From: Nitrososphaeria archaeon
GTDB taxonomy: Archaea > Thermoproteota > Nitrososphaeria > Nitrososphaerales > Nitrososphaeraceae
Assembly (NCBI GenBank): GCA_021324715.1
Contig: JAJPIN010000224.1
Coordinates: forward strand, 1 to 15,304
Reading direction: 5' to 3'
DNA length: 15,304 nt
Shown piece after piece: positions 6,867 to 14,894 of this stretch (within the stretch, counting starts at the first letter, position 1; every line of letters begins with the position of its first letter). A model generated the notes under the pieces. The model worked only from the letters and a program-made list of their open reading frames with translations, did not search any database and was not told the DNA's origin. The translations under genes and the position numbers were made by a program.

Positions 6867-7211
6867 ATGCATGACTTTGAAATATTTCCTGAACGAGAGG
6901 AAGGCCCTGGTTCAATATACGTTGAGGCAGCTGACAAGGTGACTCTTAAAAAGATTCGTGAAATGACATTTGTGAACGCCAAAGAAGTACTAGGCATAAT
7001 TTATTCTTCAAAAACTGGAAACACTCAACTTAAATGGCGTCAAACTAGGAGGAAAAATGGAAAAGTCACCGGTGAGGCTTCACCAAATGCATTAGTGAAT
7101 TTGGTTGAATCAGAAGTAATTACTCAGGACTGGGTAAACAGTTATCTTGAGTCTTCAAAACAAAATAATGGAGCTAACAATCAATCAAAACTGAATACAG
7201 AGCCCAATTGA
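6867..7211 (+). CDS. Hypothetical protein upstream of pelota
   Basis: I do not recognise this 114-residue protein. From the ATG at 6867 it begins MHDFEIFPEREEGPGSIYVE, runs as a mixed alpha/beta-looking soluble domain to about residue 93 (ending near WVNSYLE), then has a low-complexity Asn/Gln/Ser-rich tail. A basic patch KWRQTRRKNGK lies in the middle (about residues 53-63). There is no signal peptide, membrane segment or metal motif. The frame is open back to 6777, but the extra 30 residues look unlike coding sequence, so the internal ATG is preferred. The 38-bp gap to pelota on the same strand suggests cotranscription, which together with the basic patch makes an RNA- or ribosome-linked role conceivable; that is only an inference from context. 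Confidence 0.65.
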   Translation: MHDFEIFPEREEGPGSIYVEAADKVTLKKIREMTFVNAKEVLGIIYSSKTGNTQLKWRQTRRKNGKVTGEASPNALVNLVESEVITQDWVNSYLESSKQNNGANNQSKLNTEPN

Positions 7212-7249
7212 TGAGATAAGAACTAGAGATATTGTGAAAAATAATCCAG

Positions 7250-8317
7250 ATGATTGTACGAGATTCAAAGCATTCAGAAAAATCAAAAGCAATCATTCCA
7301 GAAGATCTGGACGATCTGTTTACGTTAAGAAGAATAATTGAAATCAATGACACCATTATCACAGATACTACAAGATCACTTAAACAGAGATCTGAATTTA
7401 CCAGACCGGATAAAGGCGAACGAGTAAAAATAAGAATATTACTAAGAATCGAAACCATCAAATTTGATGGAACAGTTGATAGAATACGAATTGGGGGCAC
7501 GATATTAAATAGTGACAATCAGTTAGTTCCAAAGGGCGTTCATCATTCTATATCAATTAAAGTAGATGATATGATTATTTTAGAGAAAAAACAGTGGAAA
7601 AAAATTCAATCCGATATATTAAAGAATTCTGGCGATAATACTATCTATGTGTTAATTTCGATTGATATTCAGGAAGCTGCGATAGCATTGGTAACAGGTA
7701 CACACGTAAAAATCTTACCAAATATTTACTCTGGTCAAAGTGGAAAAAGATTTCAAGGTTCTAAAACGGTAAATCCAAAAATAGACAATTTCTTTGATGA
7801 AATACTTATAGGAATTAGAAGTGTAACTAATTTGCATTCACAGAAACAACTGCTAGTCTTATTTGGTCCCGGTGAAACTAAAAGGAGATTTTCTAACTTT
7901 CTTTCCAAGGAAATAAATGAAAACATTACAATCTTAGAAGGGATAGACGTGGCAGGAGAAGATGGTATTTTTGTATCACTACGTTCTACATCACTGAGGG
8001 AGTTATTAAAAACTAGTAAAATTGGTATAGTATCGTCGCTACTGGACAAATTAATTCTTCTTATTCACAAGGGTGAAGCCAAGTATGCAATTGGCGTTAA
8101 TGAAGTACGAGATGCAGTAATTAACAGATCGTTAGACTGTTTAATCTATTCTAACTCTATATTGGAAAAGATCAACGAGGATGAATTTATTGATTTACTT
8201 AATTCGACCGAAACTATTGGTGGAAAAATATATGGTGTAGACGCGTCTACTGACATTGGACTACGAATTTCTTCTTTAGGCGGAATCGTAGGACTTCTTC
8301 GATATGCTACGAGATAA
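7250..8317 (+). CDS. pelA: mRNA surveillance protein Pelota (Dom34 homologue)
   Basis: A release-factor-like protein that, with aEF-1alpha acting as the Hbs1 counterpart in archaea and ABCE1, splits stalled ribosomes at the ends of broken mRNAs. The 355 residues follow the three-domain Pelota order. An Sm-like N-domain (1-130) contains the signature PEDLDDLFTLRRII at 17-30. A central eRF1-like domain starts near IYVLISIDIQEAAIALV (132-148) and includes FGPGETKRRF at 205-214. The C-terminal domain from about 266 includes the stretch KYAIGVNEVRDAV at 278-290. The GGQ peptide-release motif of eRF1 is absent, as expected for Pelota. The ATG at 7250 is the first possible start after an in-frame TGA at 7235. 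No Shine-Dalgarno is visible. Confidence 0.92.
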   Translation: MIVRDSKHSEKSKAIIPEDLDDLFTLRRIIEINDTIITDTTRSLKQRSEFTRPDKGERVKIRILLRIETIKFDGTVDRIRIGGTILNSDNQLVPKGVHHSISIKVDDMIILEKKQWKKIQSDILKNSGDNTIYVLISIDIQEAAIALVTGTHVKILPNIYSGQSGKRFQGSKTVNPKIDNFFDEILIGIRSVTNLHSQKQLLVLFGPGETKRRFSNFLSKEINENITILEGIDVAGEDGIFVSLRSTSLRELLKTSKIGIVSSLLDKLILLIHKGEAKYAIGVNEVRDAVINRSLDCLIYSNSILEKINEDEFIDLLNSTETIGGKIYGVDASTDIGLRISSLGGIVGLLRYATR

Positions 8318-8335
8318 CATTGAGATAGTCACAGG

Positions 8336-8671
8336 TTAAGATGCTGAGCTAATTAGCCATCCGAGATAATCCTTGTCAACATTATCTATTTTGATTTCAA
8401 TAATTTCAGGTACTTTGTACGGATGAATTTTTTTTAACTCTTTTCTCAGTTTGGCAGATGAAACAGTTTTAAAAAAACATAGATACTCATCATCATATTG
8501 GATCTTGTTGTTCCAATAATAAATTGAATTTATTTTGATTATATTTACACATGCACACAGCTTTCTTGAAATCATATCTTTTGCTATTTTATTTGCAGAT
8601 AGTCTCGATTGAAATGTTGAAAGTACTATTGAACCTTTACTAAGAGTTACTTCAGATTCCGTCGTGTTCAT
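8336..8671 (-). CDS. cutA: CutA1-like divalent cation tolerance protein
   Basis: 111 residues, the standard CutA1 size, forming a PII-like trimer in characterised homologues. Recognisable blocks are AKDMISRKLCACVNI at 30-44, SIYYWNNKIQYDDEY at 49-63, a KT pair at 68-69 and HPYKVPEI at 83-90. CutA is historically linked to copper and other divalent metal tolerance, although its biochemical role is still unclear. The stop lies 18 bp from the convergent pelota stop, with no room for a separate terminator. A TATA-like box 27 bp upstream of the ATG points to a leaderless transcript. Confidence 0.9.
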   Translation of the reverse strand: MNTTESEVTLSKGSIVLSTFQSRLSANKIAKDMISRKLCACVNIIKINSIYYWNNKIQYDDEYLCFFKTVSSAKLRKELKKIHPYKVPEIIEIKIDNVDKDYLGWLISSAS

Positions 8672-8693
8672 GTATTATTTTATGCATATTTGC

Positions 8694-8701
8694 AATTTAT
8701 A
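8694..8701 (-). promoter_or_regulatory. TATA-like box of cutA
   Basis: The minus-strand sequence TATAAATT is centred about 27 bp upstream of the cutA ATG at 8671, which fits leaderless initiation. It lies in the 51-bp gap after the cdvB stop codon, so cutA probably has its own promoter. Confidence 0.4.
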
Positions 8702-8722
8702 CTGTGAGAAAACAAAAGGGAA

Positions 8723-9379
8723 TTATTGAGAGTCTTCTGCAATTGATGACCTAGAATTTCGATTATATGTACTCATGGGCGCGTCTGGAAAATTATCGGT
8801 AACCCTTTGTTCTGCCACTATGCCCGCTTCTGCAAGAATATTATTCTCATCCCCTCCCGACGGATTTAACGCGAAACCTATATCAGAAGTGCTATTGGCA
8901 TTTACCATAATATCACTAAAGATGTCATTGATTTCACCTAATTCTGTATCGACATTTGGCATTAATCCCGTTAGTCCTGTTTTTACTTTCGAGAGTGTTC
9001 CAACTGCTGGTTTCAATGCAGTGAGGGCATCCCCAATATCAATAGTAGATTCTAATCTCATATGTACTTGCTCAAGTGACATTTTTAATTGTGAGATAGT
9101 CTTGATTGTTCTTCTAACTTGTGACAGTTCATTTGAAAGCATTTTGCTTTGTTGAACATCATGATTTTGTAAATGAGTAACGATTTGATTAAAGAGAGTT
9201 CTATCTTTTGCTTTTAATTTTTCCAAGAGTGCATCTAATTTTTGAGTTTGAATCCCTAGTCTATTTTTTGCTGATTCCATAGTCGGTTTAAGTGGCTTTT
9301 GTGTTCTCAAAGTTTCTCTGATTAATTCAGTGGCGTCTTTTTTGGTCTCCTTATTCCACTGGTTTGTAAAGCTAGTCAT
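8723..9379 (-). CDS. cdvB: ESCRT-III/CdvB-family protein (CdvB paralogue)
   Basis: A 218-residue, mostly helical protein of the Snf7/ESCRT-III type. A long basic helical hairpin (about 10-115) includes LDALLEKLKAKDRTLFNQIV at 48-67 and LSQVRRTIKTISQLKMSLEQ at 85-104. It is followed by an acidic helix near 143-160 (TELGEINDIFSDIM) and a C-terminal helix ILAEAGIVAEQRV at 181-193 leading into FPDAP. In Thaumarchaeota, CdvB paralogues form membrane-remodelling polymers at the division site and are disassembled by the Vps4-like CdvC ATPase. The Pro-containing tail could be a CdvC-binding MIM-like element, but it matches no strict consensus. Neither cdvA nor cdvC is in the window, so this is more likely one of several paralogues than the gene of a cdv operon. 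It has a 184-bp divergent region to the peptidase gene. Confidence 0.83.
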   Translation of the reverse strand: MTSFTNQWNKETKKDATELIRETLRTQKPLKPTMESAKNRLGIQTQKLDALLEKLKAKDRTLFNQIVTHLQNHDVQQSKMLSNELSQVRRTIKTISQLKMSLEQVHMRLESTIDIGDALTALKPAVGTLSKVKTGLTGLMPNVDTELGEINDIFSDIMVNANSTSDIGFALNPSGGDENNILAEAGIVAEQRVTDNFPDAPMSTYNRNSRSSIAEDSQ

Positions 9380-9540
9380 ATCATCTAGACGATTCAGGAG
9401 ACGTTAAATCAAAGTGTCATATTTGAATAACCTGCTAGTAATATTTTCTACACATATTCACATACACTTCTAGAATTTTTTTCTATCAGATACTCTCGAC
9501 ACTGCACTCACACAGTTTTTTCCTTAGCTAGTTAACCTAC

Positions 9541-9548
9541 TTAAATAT
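9541..9548 (+). promoter_or_regulatory. TATA-like box of the metallopeptidase gene
   Basis: TTAAATAT. A start about 26 bp downstream would fall near 9571, which fits leaderless translation from GTG at 9573 better than from TTG at 9564. The rest of the 184-bp region between cdvB and this gene shows nothing further, except a weak GATTTAACG on the minus strand near 9402-9410 that could be the cdvB TATA box. Confidence 0.35.
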
Positions 9549-9563
9549 CTTTTAGTTCTATAA

Positions 9564-11039
9564 TTGAGTCTGGTGAATCTAAAAGAATGGTGCGAGATAG
9601 ATGAAATTCTCTATAGTGCTGAAACCAATGAACAATATTTGCAATTTGCAGGTTATGATTTTGATAAGAAGAAAATTGAAAATCTATCCAAGATGAAATT
9701 TTTAGTTTCGAAAATATTTGTAAGGTCATTTTCTGAACCAAGAATATTGCTACTGTCTTCAATAGAAAACATATCTGAATCCTTAACAAAACCCCTTGAA
9801 TTGAAACTACATCATTTGAGAGGCACCAAAATAAAAAGTCGATATTTCAAATTTAATGGAAAGATAGTGAACTGGAATAATTGGAGACAGTTCAATAGCA
9901 GTGAAAATGATAATAAAAAGAGAAAAATCGTTTTTGATGAGTTTATCAAAAAGACAAAACACATTTCTCCTCTAATAAATCTACGTTTTAAAAGAATTCG
10001 AGAAATTTATTATAATTTTTCAGACAAGCTCATTGTAAATTCGGAAAGGAGGTTTAGTCCACTAGATGGATATCTATTAAGTGAAAGGATAGCTTTCTCG
10101 GAGCTAAAGGCGTTGGTTTCAAAAATGGGACAGTGCGCAAGAACATGCTTTATGAGTGAGCTAAATTATGGGAATCAACTTATCGGAAAGGATCCTGAAT
10201 ATTTTGATGATTTTTATTTTTTTCGTAACAGAATCTTCCGAGGAATTGAGAAATACTTTTTCAAGATTAATCCGGTCGATGCTGTTAAGAGGACTTTAGG
10301 ATCGATTGGATTTGATTTTTCAAAAATTCACTTTGACACGTCTGACAGGCCAAATAAATACCCATCACCCATTTGCTTTTTTGTAAAAATTCCTGGTGAT
10401 GTTAGAATCCTATATAAAAATGAAAGCCCTTATTTTAATCTGCAAAGCTGCTATCATGAAACTGGACACGCAATACATGCATCTTCAATAGATCCGGAGT
10501 TAAGCTACTGGGAAAAATACAAATTCTCAATGGGAATTGCTGAAATATTTTCAATACTAATAGAGAGATTAACAAAAAATCCGTTATATATGAAAGATAT
10601 TGGGATCAGAAATGATAAAGTGTTAACTGAACTGGCCTGGAAAAATAAATTCATGGAGCTATTTTTTGTCGTCTTTTACGCTGCAAATTCATTGATGAAA
10701 ATGGAATTCTGGAACAGAAACCTTACAATCTATGAAACAAGTAGATTGTATGAAAAATTAATCAAAAAGTATATGGGTCTTGAAGTGCCTGGAGAATATT
10801 GGATGTTACATCACATTCTTCCGGATTCAATAATGTATGTACCAAGTTACATGTTAGCTGCCATACGAGCAGCTGAGTTAGAAAGATATCTTATGAACAG
10901 ATTCGGTGAGAAATGGTGGAATGAACCTACTGCAGGTAAGAAAATTAGAGAAATAATGTCTAAAGGAGACAAGATAAATTTGAAAGAATTCTCCAAACTT
11001 GACCAGAGTAAATTTATGAAGGACATAACTTCCCGTTAA
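9564..11039 (+). CDS. M3-like gluzincin metallopeptidase
   Basis: 491 residues with a zinc peptidase site: HETGHAIH at 298-305 gives H298, E299 and H302. A candidate third ligand, E327, sits in the helix GIAEIFSILIE 25 residues later, the spacing typical of thimet-oligopeptidase-like (M3) enzymes. The C-terminal half also has DSIMYVPSYMLAAIRAAELE at 421-440, comparable to the conserved Tyr-containing substrate region of this clan. The N-terminal 250 residues are diverged, helical and charged. There is no signal peptide, so it is probably a cytoplasmic oligopeptidase; the substrate is unknown. An M32-type carboxypeptidase is less likely. The start is uncertain: TTG at 9564 gives this length, and GTG at 9573 gives 488 residues and fits the promoter better. 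The CDF gene follows after 40 bp on the same strand. Confidence 0.78.
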   Translation: MSLVNLKEWCEIDEILYSAETNEQYLQFAGYDFDKKKIENLSKMKFLVSKIFVRSFSEPRILLLSSIENISESLTKPLELKLHHLRGTKIKSRYFKFNGKIVNWNNWRQFNSSENDNKKRKIVFDEFIKKTKHISPLINLRFKRIREIYYNFSDKLIVNSERRFSPLDGYLLSERIAFSELKALVSKMGQCARTCFMSELNYGNQLIGKDPEYFDDFYFFRNRIFRGIEKYFFKINPVDAVKRTLGSIGFDFSKIHFDTSDRPNKYPSPICFFVKIPGDVRILYKNESPYFNLQSCYHETGHAIHASSIDPELSYWEKYKFSMGIAEIFSILIERLTKNPLYMKDIGIRNDKVLTELAWKNKFMELFFVVFYAANSLMKMEFWNRNLTIYETSRLYEKLIKKYMGLEVPGEYWMLHHILPDSIMYVPSYMLAAIRAAELERYLMNRFGEKWWNEPTAGKKIREIMSKGDKINLKEFSKLDQSKFMKDITSR

Positions 11040-11079
11040 TCTGCAATACTATTGGAGAAGGAGAATAGGAGAATAATTT

Positions 11080-12057
11080 TTGGTCGGAAGTTCCAAGAGA
11101 GCTGTTTATGCTGCCTTATTCGGTAACTTGGGAATATCAATTGCTAAACTTATCGCTGCGTTGCTTACAAATAGTAGCGCTATGTGGTCAGAAACATACC
11201 ATTCCTTTTCGGATACATTCAACCAGGTACTTTTGCTGATTGGAATTAAGACTAGTACAAGAGTTCCCACAGAAAGACATCCATTTGGGTATGGAAAGGA
11301 GCAATTTTTCTGGTCATTTATTGTTGCAACCTTATTATTTGGCATTTCAGGAATTCTATCTTTTGAAAAAGGGTATACTTCAATTTTTGATCCTATACAT
11401 CATATCGTAAATACTGACATCAGTTACATAATACTCTTAATATCAGCCATATTTGAAGGGAATGCCTTGCGTATTGCTTTCACTATGTTTAAGAACACCA
11501 TTGAGGCAAGAGGAGAAAAAGTAAATTTGCACAAATTATTTAGAGAATTTCAAGAAAGTAAAGATCCTACTATTCTAACCGTCATGGTTGAAGATTCAGC
11601 GGCACTCCTCGGAATAGCAATAGCTGCAATAGGAATCTATTTGTCTAATGTTACTAAGAATATGATCTATGACTCTTACAGTTCTATAGCAATAGGTGCC
11701 GTTCTGATGCTATTTGCCTTCTTTTTAGCAAAGGAGAACAGGGCCCTTCTTATTGGGGAAGCAATGTCTAAGAAAGATCACACCAAAATTATACAATCCG
11801 TCTTAAAGATTCCTGAGGTAAATAGAGTAATTACACTTAGAACAATGCATTTTGGTCCCAATGATGTCCTAGTTGCAATGGAAGTAAGTATCATAGATAA
11901 CATAAATACCGACCAAATAGAACAAGTGATAGATACAATTGAAGAACGAATTAAGTCCGTTATTGATGTAAAAATATCATCCAAAATTTATGTGGAAGTA
12001 GAGAGAGACAGCTGTCCTGTTAACCCAAAAAAGCAACAGGACCAGAGGCTGAAATGA
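11080..12057 (+). CDS. Cation diffusion facilitator family transporter (ZnT9-like subgroup)
   Basis: A proton-coupled exporter of divalent metals such as zinc, placed in the membrane. The 325 residues show about six hydrophobic segments. TM2 carries H41 and D45 in ETYHSFSDTFNQ, the family HxxxD site, followed by the loop RHPFGYGKEQFFWSF at 66-80. TM5 has VEDSAALLG at 170-178 with E171/D172 instead of the second HxxxD. This pattern is known in the branch containing eukaryotic ZnT9, so metal choice should not be assumed to be zinc. A cytoplasmic C-terminal domain (about 225-310) is present, and the tail is polar. The start is TTG at 11080 with AGGAG at 11067-11071, 8 nt upstream. It is 40 bp after the peptidase stop and probably shares its transcript. 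Confidence 0.88.
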   Translation: MVGSSKRAVYAALFGNLGISIAKLIAALLTNSSAMWSETYHSFSDTFNQVLLLIGIKTSTRVPTERHPFGYGKEQFFWSFIVATLLFGISGILSFEKGYTSIFDPIHHIVNTDISYIILLISAIFEGNALRIAFTMFKNTIEARGEKVNLHKLFREFQESKDPTILTVMVEDSAALLGIAIAAIGIYLSNVTKNMIYDSYSSIAIGAVLMLFAFFLAKENRALLIGEAMSKKDHTKIIQSVLKIPEVNRVITLRTMHFGPNDVLVAMEVSIIDNINTDQIEQVIDTIEERIKSVIDVKISSKIYVEVERDSCPVNPKKQQDQRLK

Positions 12058-12153
12058 ATAAAGTCTATTTAGTAATTTAAACTGTTTTGAAAATGGATTA
12101 TTTTCCTCTCCCTTAACCAAATAAATATTTTCATATTCGATGCGTTCTCAATT

Positions 12154-12321
12154 CTAATTTGGTGTCCTGATGTGGTTCGTATGCTTGTCGTGATTGTGAG
12201 GCGCATCTTCCACTCGTTGGCATTTATTGCAAATCCATGAAACGTTTTCGTTGCAATAATCGCACATCAAGAATGGTACCAAGATCTTCCCACACGTCCT
12301 ACATGATTCTTTGTTAAACAT
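12154..12321 (-). CDS. 55-residue zinc-ribbon/His-rich microprotein
   Basis: A small gene with complete signals. The ATG at 12321 is preceded by GAGGTG with 9 nt spacing, and TTTATATA lies about 50 bp upstream. The protein has three C-x-x-C knuckles, C7/C10 (CRTC), C20/C23 (CDYC) and C31/C34 (CNKC), and then a His-rich tail with H42, H44, H47 and H50. Regular knuckle spacing and an upstream in-frame TAA argue for a real gene. It could bind one or two zinc ions as a ribbon or act as a small nucleic-acid- or protein-binding adaptor; the function is unknown. It lies convergent to the CDF transporter and downstream of aEF-2 on the same strand, separated from aEF-2 by a hairpin. Confidence 0.75.
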   Translation of the reverse strand: MFNKESCRTCGKILVPFLMCDYCNENVSWICNKCQRVEDAPHNHDKHTNHIRTPN

Positions 12322-12367
12322 TCTGCTTTACACCTCTTTGTAATTATTATATTATATGTCTATGTAA

Positions 12368-12375
12368 TATATAAA
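12368..12375 (-). promoter_or_regulatory. TATA-like box of the zinc-ribbon gene
   Basis: The minus-strand sequence TTTATATA is about 50 bp upstream of the ATG. It predicts transcription start near 12344 and a leader of about 23 nt carrying the GAGGTG Shine-Dalgarno (12336-12331). Confidence 0.45.
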
Positions 12376-12424
12376 TTCTACACCATATGACCCATTATTT
12401 TTTATAAAGAAATCTAGGTTATTG

Positions 12425-12449
12425 AAATTTTCATATTAGATGAAAATTT
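12425..12449 (-). terminator. Hairpin downstream of aEF-2
   Basis: Perfect 10-bp inverted repeat AAATTTTCAT / ATGAAAATTT with a 5-nt loop, 28-53 nt past the aEF-2 stop. T-rich minus-strand sequence lies beyond it. A transcription end or 3' mRNA-stabilising hairpin for a highly expressed gene is likely. Confidence 0.45.
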
Positions 12450-12477
12450 GAAATTTGTCCTCACCTGCATGATTTGA

Positions 12478-14679
12478 TTATTCTTTATCTACAAATTCAT
12501 CAGCATTCGGAGGTTCTGGATTCAAACCCTTTCTTTTTCTAATATCATTAACAAGTGATTTAAGTAGAGATTGTGGTACAATTTGCCAGGACTTAAAATA
12601 AGTATTCCATAACGCCTTGCCAGCAGTTCCACCTCGCATTACCTCAGATAGATCAAACGTTTCGGATGCAGGAACTTCACCTTGTATAATGGTAATTACT
12701 CCCTTTTGTTCTACGTTCAATAGTTTACCACGTTTTCCTGATAAGATTCCTGCCACAGTTCCGATTTGTTCTTGAGGACATTTTATTTCCATCCCAAGAA
12801 TAGGTTCTAACAATGCTGGACCTGCTAAAAGCATTGATCCCAACATGGACCTCCTAGTGGCCGGCATTAGTTGTGCCAAGCCACGGTGAGCGGGGTCTTC
12901 ATGTGGAACAAAATGGTGGAAAACAAATTTTACACCACGAAGCGTTTCATGTGCAATCGGACCGGAATGTACTACATCATCAAAACCTGACCTTATAGAA
13001 TCCATCGATTCCTGAATAAATTGAACACCCTTGGTTTCATCCACAAGAATGTTTCCGCTGATATCAACAGCAGCAACGTTCTTTGCTTCATCCGCACTCC
13101 AACCTTTTTCCCGTAACAATTTTGCCATTTGTTTTCTTTCCATATCCTCATGGATATGACCATTCTTTATTAATTCAACAATATCTTCTCCTAAAGGTTC
13201 AACTCTCATGAAAATCTTATTATGTTTATTGGGAGATTTACTCATAATTGGACCAGCATTATTGCGTATGGTTTCACGATAATTGATAAGGGGCTGAGTA
13301 GTAGTAATTTCCAAACCGGTTTCTAGTATTAGAGAAGTAGCAATTTCAAGATGTAGAACTCCCATGCCGGATAGTAATGTTTCGCCAGTTTCTTCATTAA
13401 TTTTTACTATTAGGTTGGGATCTTCAACAGTTATTCTTCTTAATGCTTCAACCAATTTTGGTAGATCTTTTGGATGTTTTGGTTCTATTGCAATAGTAAC
13501 GACAGGTTCTGACACATATTTTATTGATTCAAATGCGGGTACATTTTTAACGGATGAAAATGTTTCTCCTGCTATTGCATGATCTATTCCAAGCAAAGCC
13601 GGGATATTTCCCGCAGGAAGCATATTAACTACTTCCCGAGTATTTCCCATGTAGATATTTACAGATTGAACTTTACCTGTTCTTTTTCCATCTATCAGAT
13701 AAACTTCGTCTCCATCTTTTACCGTACCAGAAAACAATCTACCTGTTGCTATTCTGCCAGCTTGAGGATCCACATTAATTGTAGTCACCATCATTAGAAT
13801 TGGTCCCTTTTCATCACATGATATGAGAGCCTTACCTATATCTGAATCAAGGTCGCCTGGCCAAATTTTTGGTATCCTGTAACGCTGAGCTACATGGGGG
13901 GGTGGATGATGCTGGACGACCATCCCAAGTACAGCCTCATGTAATGGAGCTTTTTGTGAAAGAGCCTTTATCAAGGATTGATCGTCAGAATTGTATGCAT
14001 CATAAACATCCTTAAACCCGACTCCATTTTTTTGAGCAATATTATAATTAAATCCCCATCTATCCTTTGCCGAACCAAATGCTACACTATTTCCTTGAAT
14101 ACTAACCTTCCATTTTTCTCTTAACTCTGGCTCTGCATAAATTTCAACTAACTTGTTGAATTCCGCAATAATATTCGAAAGCCATTTTTGCATGGCAGTT
14201 GCATCTAATCTTAACTCTTTAACTAGTCTATCAATTTTGTTTATATAAAGAACTGGTCTCACACGTTCTTCAAGAGCTTGCCGTGTTACGGTTTCTGTTT
14301 GAGTCATTATCCCTTCGACAGAATCTGACACTACAACCACTCCATCAATTGCGCGTAATGCTCGCGTAACTCTTCCTGTAAAATCGATATGTCCCGGAGT
14401 ATCGATCATATTAATCACATATTCCTTTCCATTGATTTCATAATACAGGGTTACGTTGGCCCCTCTGATTGTCATTTGTCTATTTTGCTCCAGTTTCATT
14501 GAATCTAACGCTAAGGCCTGACCTGCAACTGAAGGCGAAATAATCCCTGATGCGGCCAATAAACTATCACTCATCGTAGTTTTTCCATGATCTACGTGAG
14601 CTATCACACCGAAATTTCGAATTTGATCCTTATTTCCTATAATTCTCAAAATGTCCTGCGTTGACTTGAATTTTGGCAT
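12478..14679 (-). CDS. fusA: Translation elongation factor aEF-2
   Basis: The GTPase that drives translocation of tRNA and mRNA on the ribosome. The 733 residues match archaeal EF-2. G1 is AHVDHGKT at 27-34, G3 DTPGH at 93-97 and G4 NKID at 147-150. The switch region NRQMTIRGANVTLYYE (66-81) has RQMTI where euryarchaeal and bacterial factors have RGITI, as in Crenarchaeota and relatives. Domain IV carries HEDPAHRGLAQLMPATRR at 593-610, with H598 as the expected diphthamide residue. Domain V contains KCPQEQIGTVAGILSGKRG at 633-651. All key elements are intact. The ATG at 14679 has a TATA-like box about 35 bp upstream. Confidence 0.96.
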   Translation of the reverse strand: MPKFKSTQDILRIIGNKDQIRNFGVIAHVDHGKTTMSDSLLAASGIISPSVAGQALALDSMKLEQNRQMTIRGANVTLYYEINGKEYVINMIDTPGHIDFTGRVTRALRAIDGVVVVSDSVEGIMTQTETVTRQALEERVRPVLYINKIDRLVKELRLDATAMQKWLSNIIAEFNKLVEIYAEPELREKWKVSIQGNSVAFGSAKDRWGFNYNIAQKNGVGFKDVYDAYNSDDQSLIKALSQKAPLHEAVLGMVVQHHPPPHVAQRYRIPKIWPGDLDSDIGKALISCDEKGPILMMVTTINVDPQAGRIATGRLFSGTVKDGDEVYLIDGKRTGKVQSVNIYMGNTREVVNMLPAGNIPALLGIDHAIAGETFSSVKNVPAFESIKYVSEPVVTIAIEPKHPKDLPKLVEALRRITVEDPNLIVKINEETGETLLSGMGVLHLEIATSLILETGLEITTTQPLINYRETIRNNAGPIMSKSPNKHNKIFMRVEPLGEDIVELIKNGHIHEDMERKQMAKLLREKGWSADEAKNVAAVDISGNILVDETKGVQFIQESMDSIRSGFDDVVHSGPIAHETLRGVKFVFHHFVPHEDPAHRGLAQLMPATRRSMLGSMLLAGPALLEPILGMEIKCPQEQIGTVAGILSGKRGKLLNVEQKGVITIIQGEVPASETFDLSEVMRGGTAGKALWNTYFKSWQIVPQSLLKSLVNDIRKRKGLNPEPPNADEFVDKE

Positions 14680-14708
14680 CTTACAAGGCTCAAAAAATCT
14701 ATGCAGGA

Positions 14709-14718
14709 TTATTAAATC
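14709..14718 (-). promoter_or_regulatory. TATA-like box of aEF-2
   Basis: The minus-strand sequence GATTTAATAA is centred about 35 bp upstream of the aEF-2 ATG, giving a leader of under 10 nt. The 215 bp between aEF-2 and the next recognisable coding domain (14680-14894) also contain an open frame discussed with the next gene. Confidence 0.35.
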
Positions 14719-14894
14719 TTCCTTAAATAAATATGAAACTAGATCAATTTAAGTGGAAATACAAATCAAGGTTGAAACGTAATCACAGAAACCCGCCTAC
14801 ATATGATATAGCTGCTGCTCATAACTCTACCAATACTCATTTATCGGGACTCCATACTGTAAAACAAAAATATCGTCACATCAATCACTTTTTT

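Noticed and set aside
12518..12533. GGATTCAAACCC resembling a tRNA T-loop
   Set aside because: It lies within the aEF-2 coding sequence, with no acceptor stem or anticodon arm around it. No tRNA was found anywhere in the window.
13364..13797. Two small plus-strand frames within aEF-2
   Set aside because: Antisense shadows of a strongly conserved gene.
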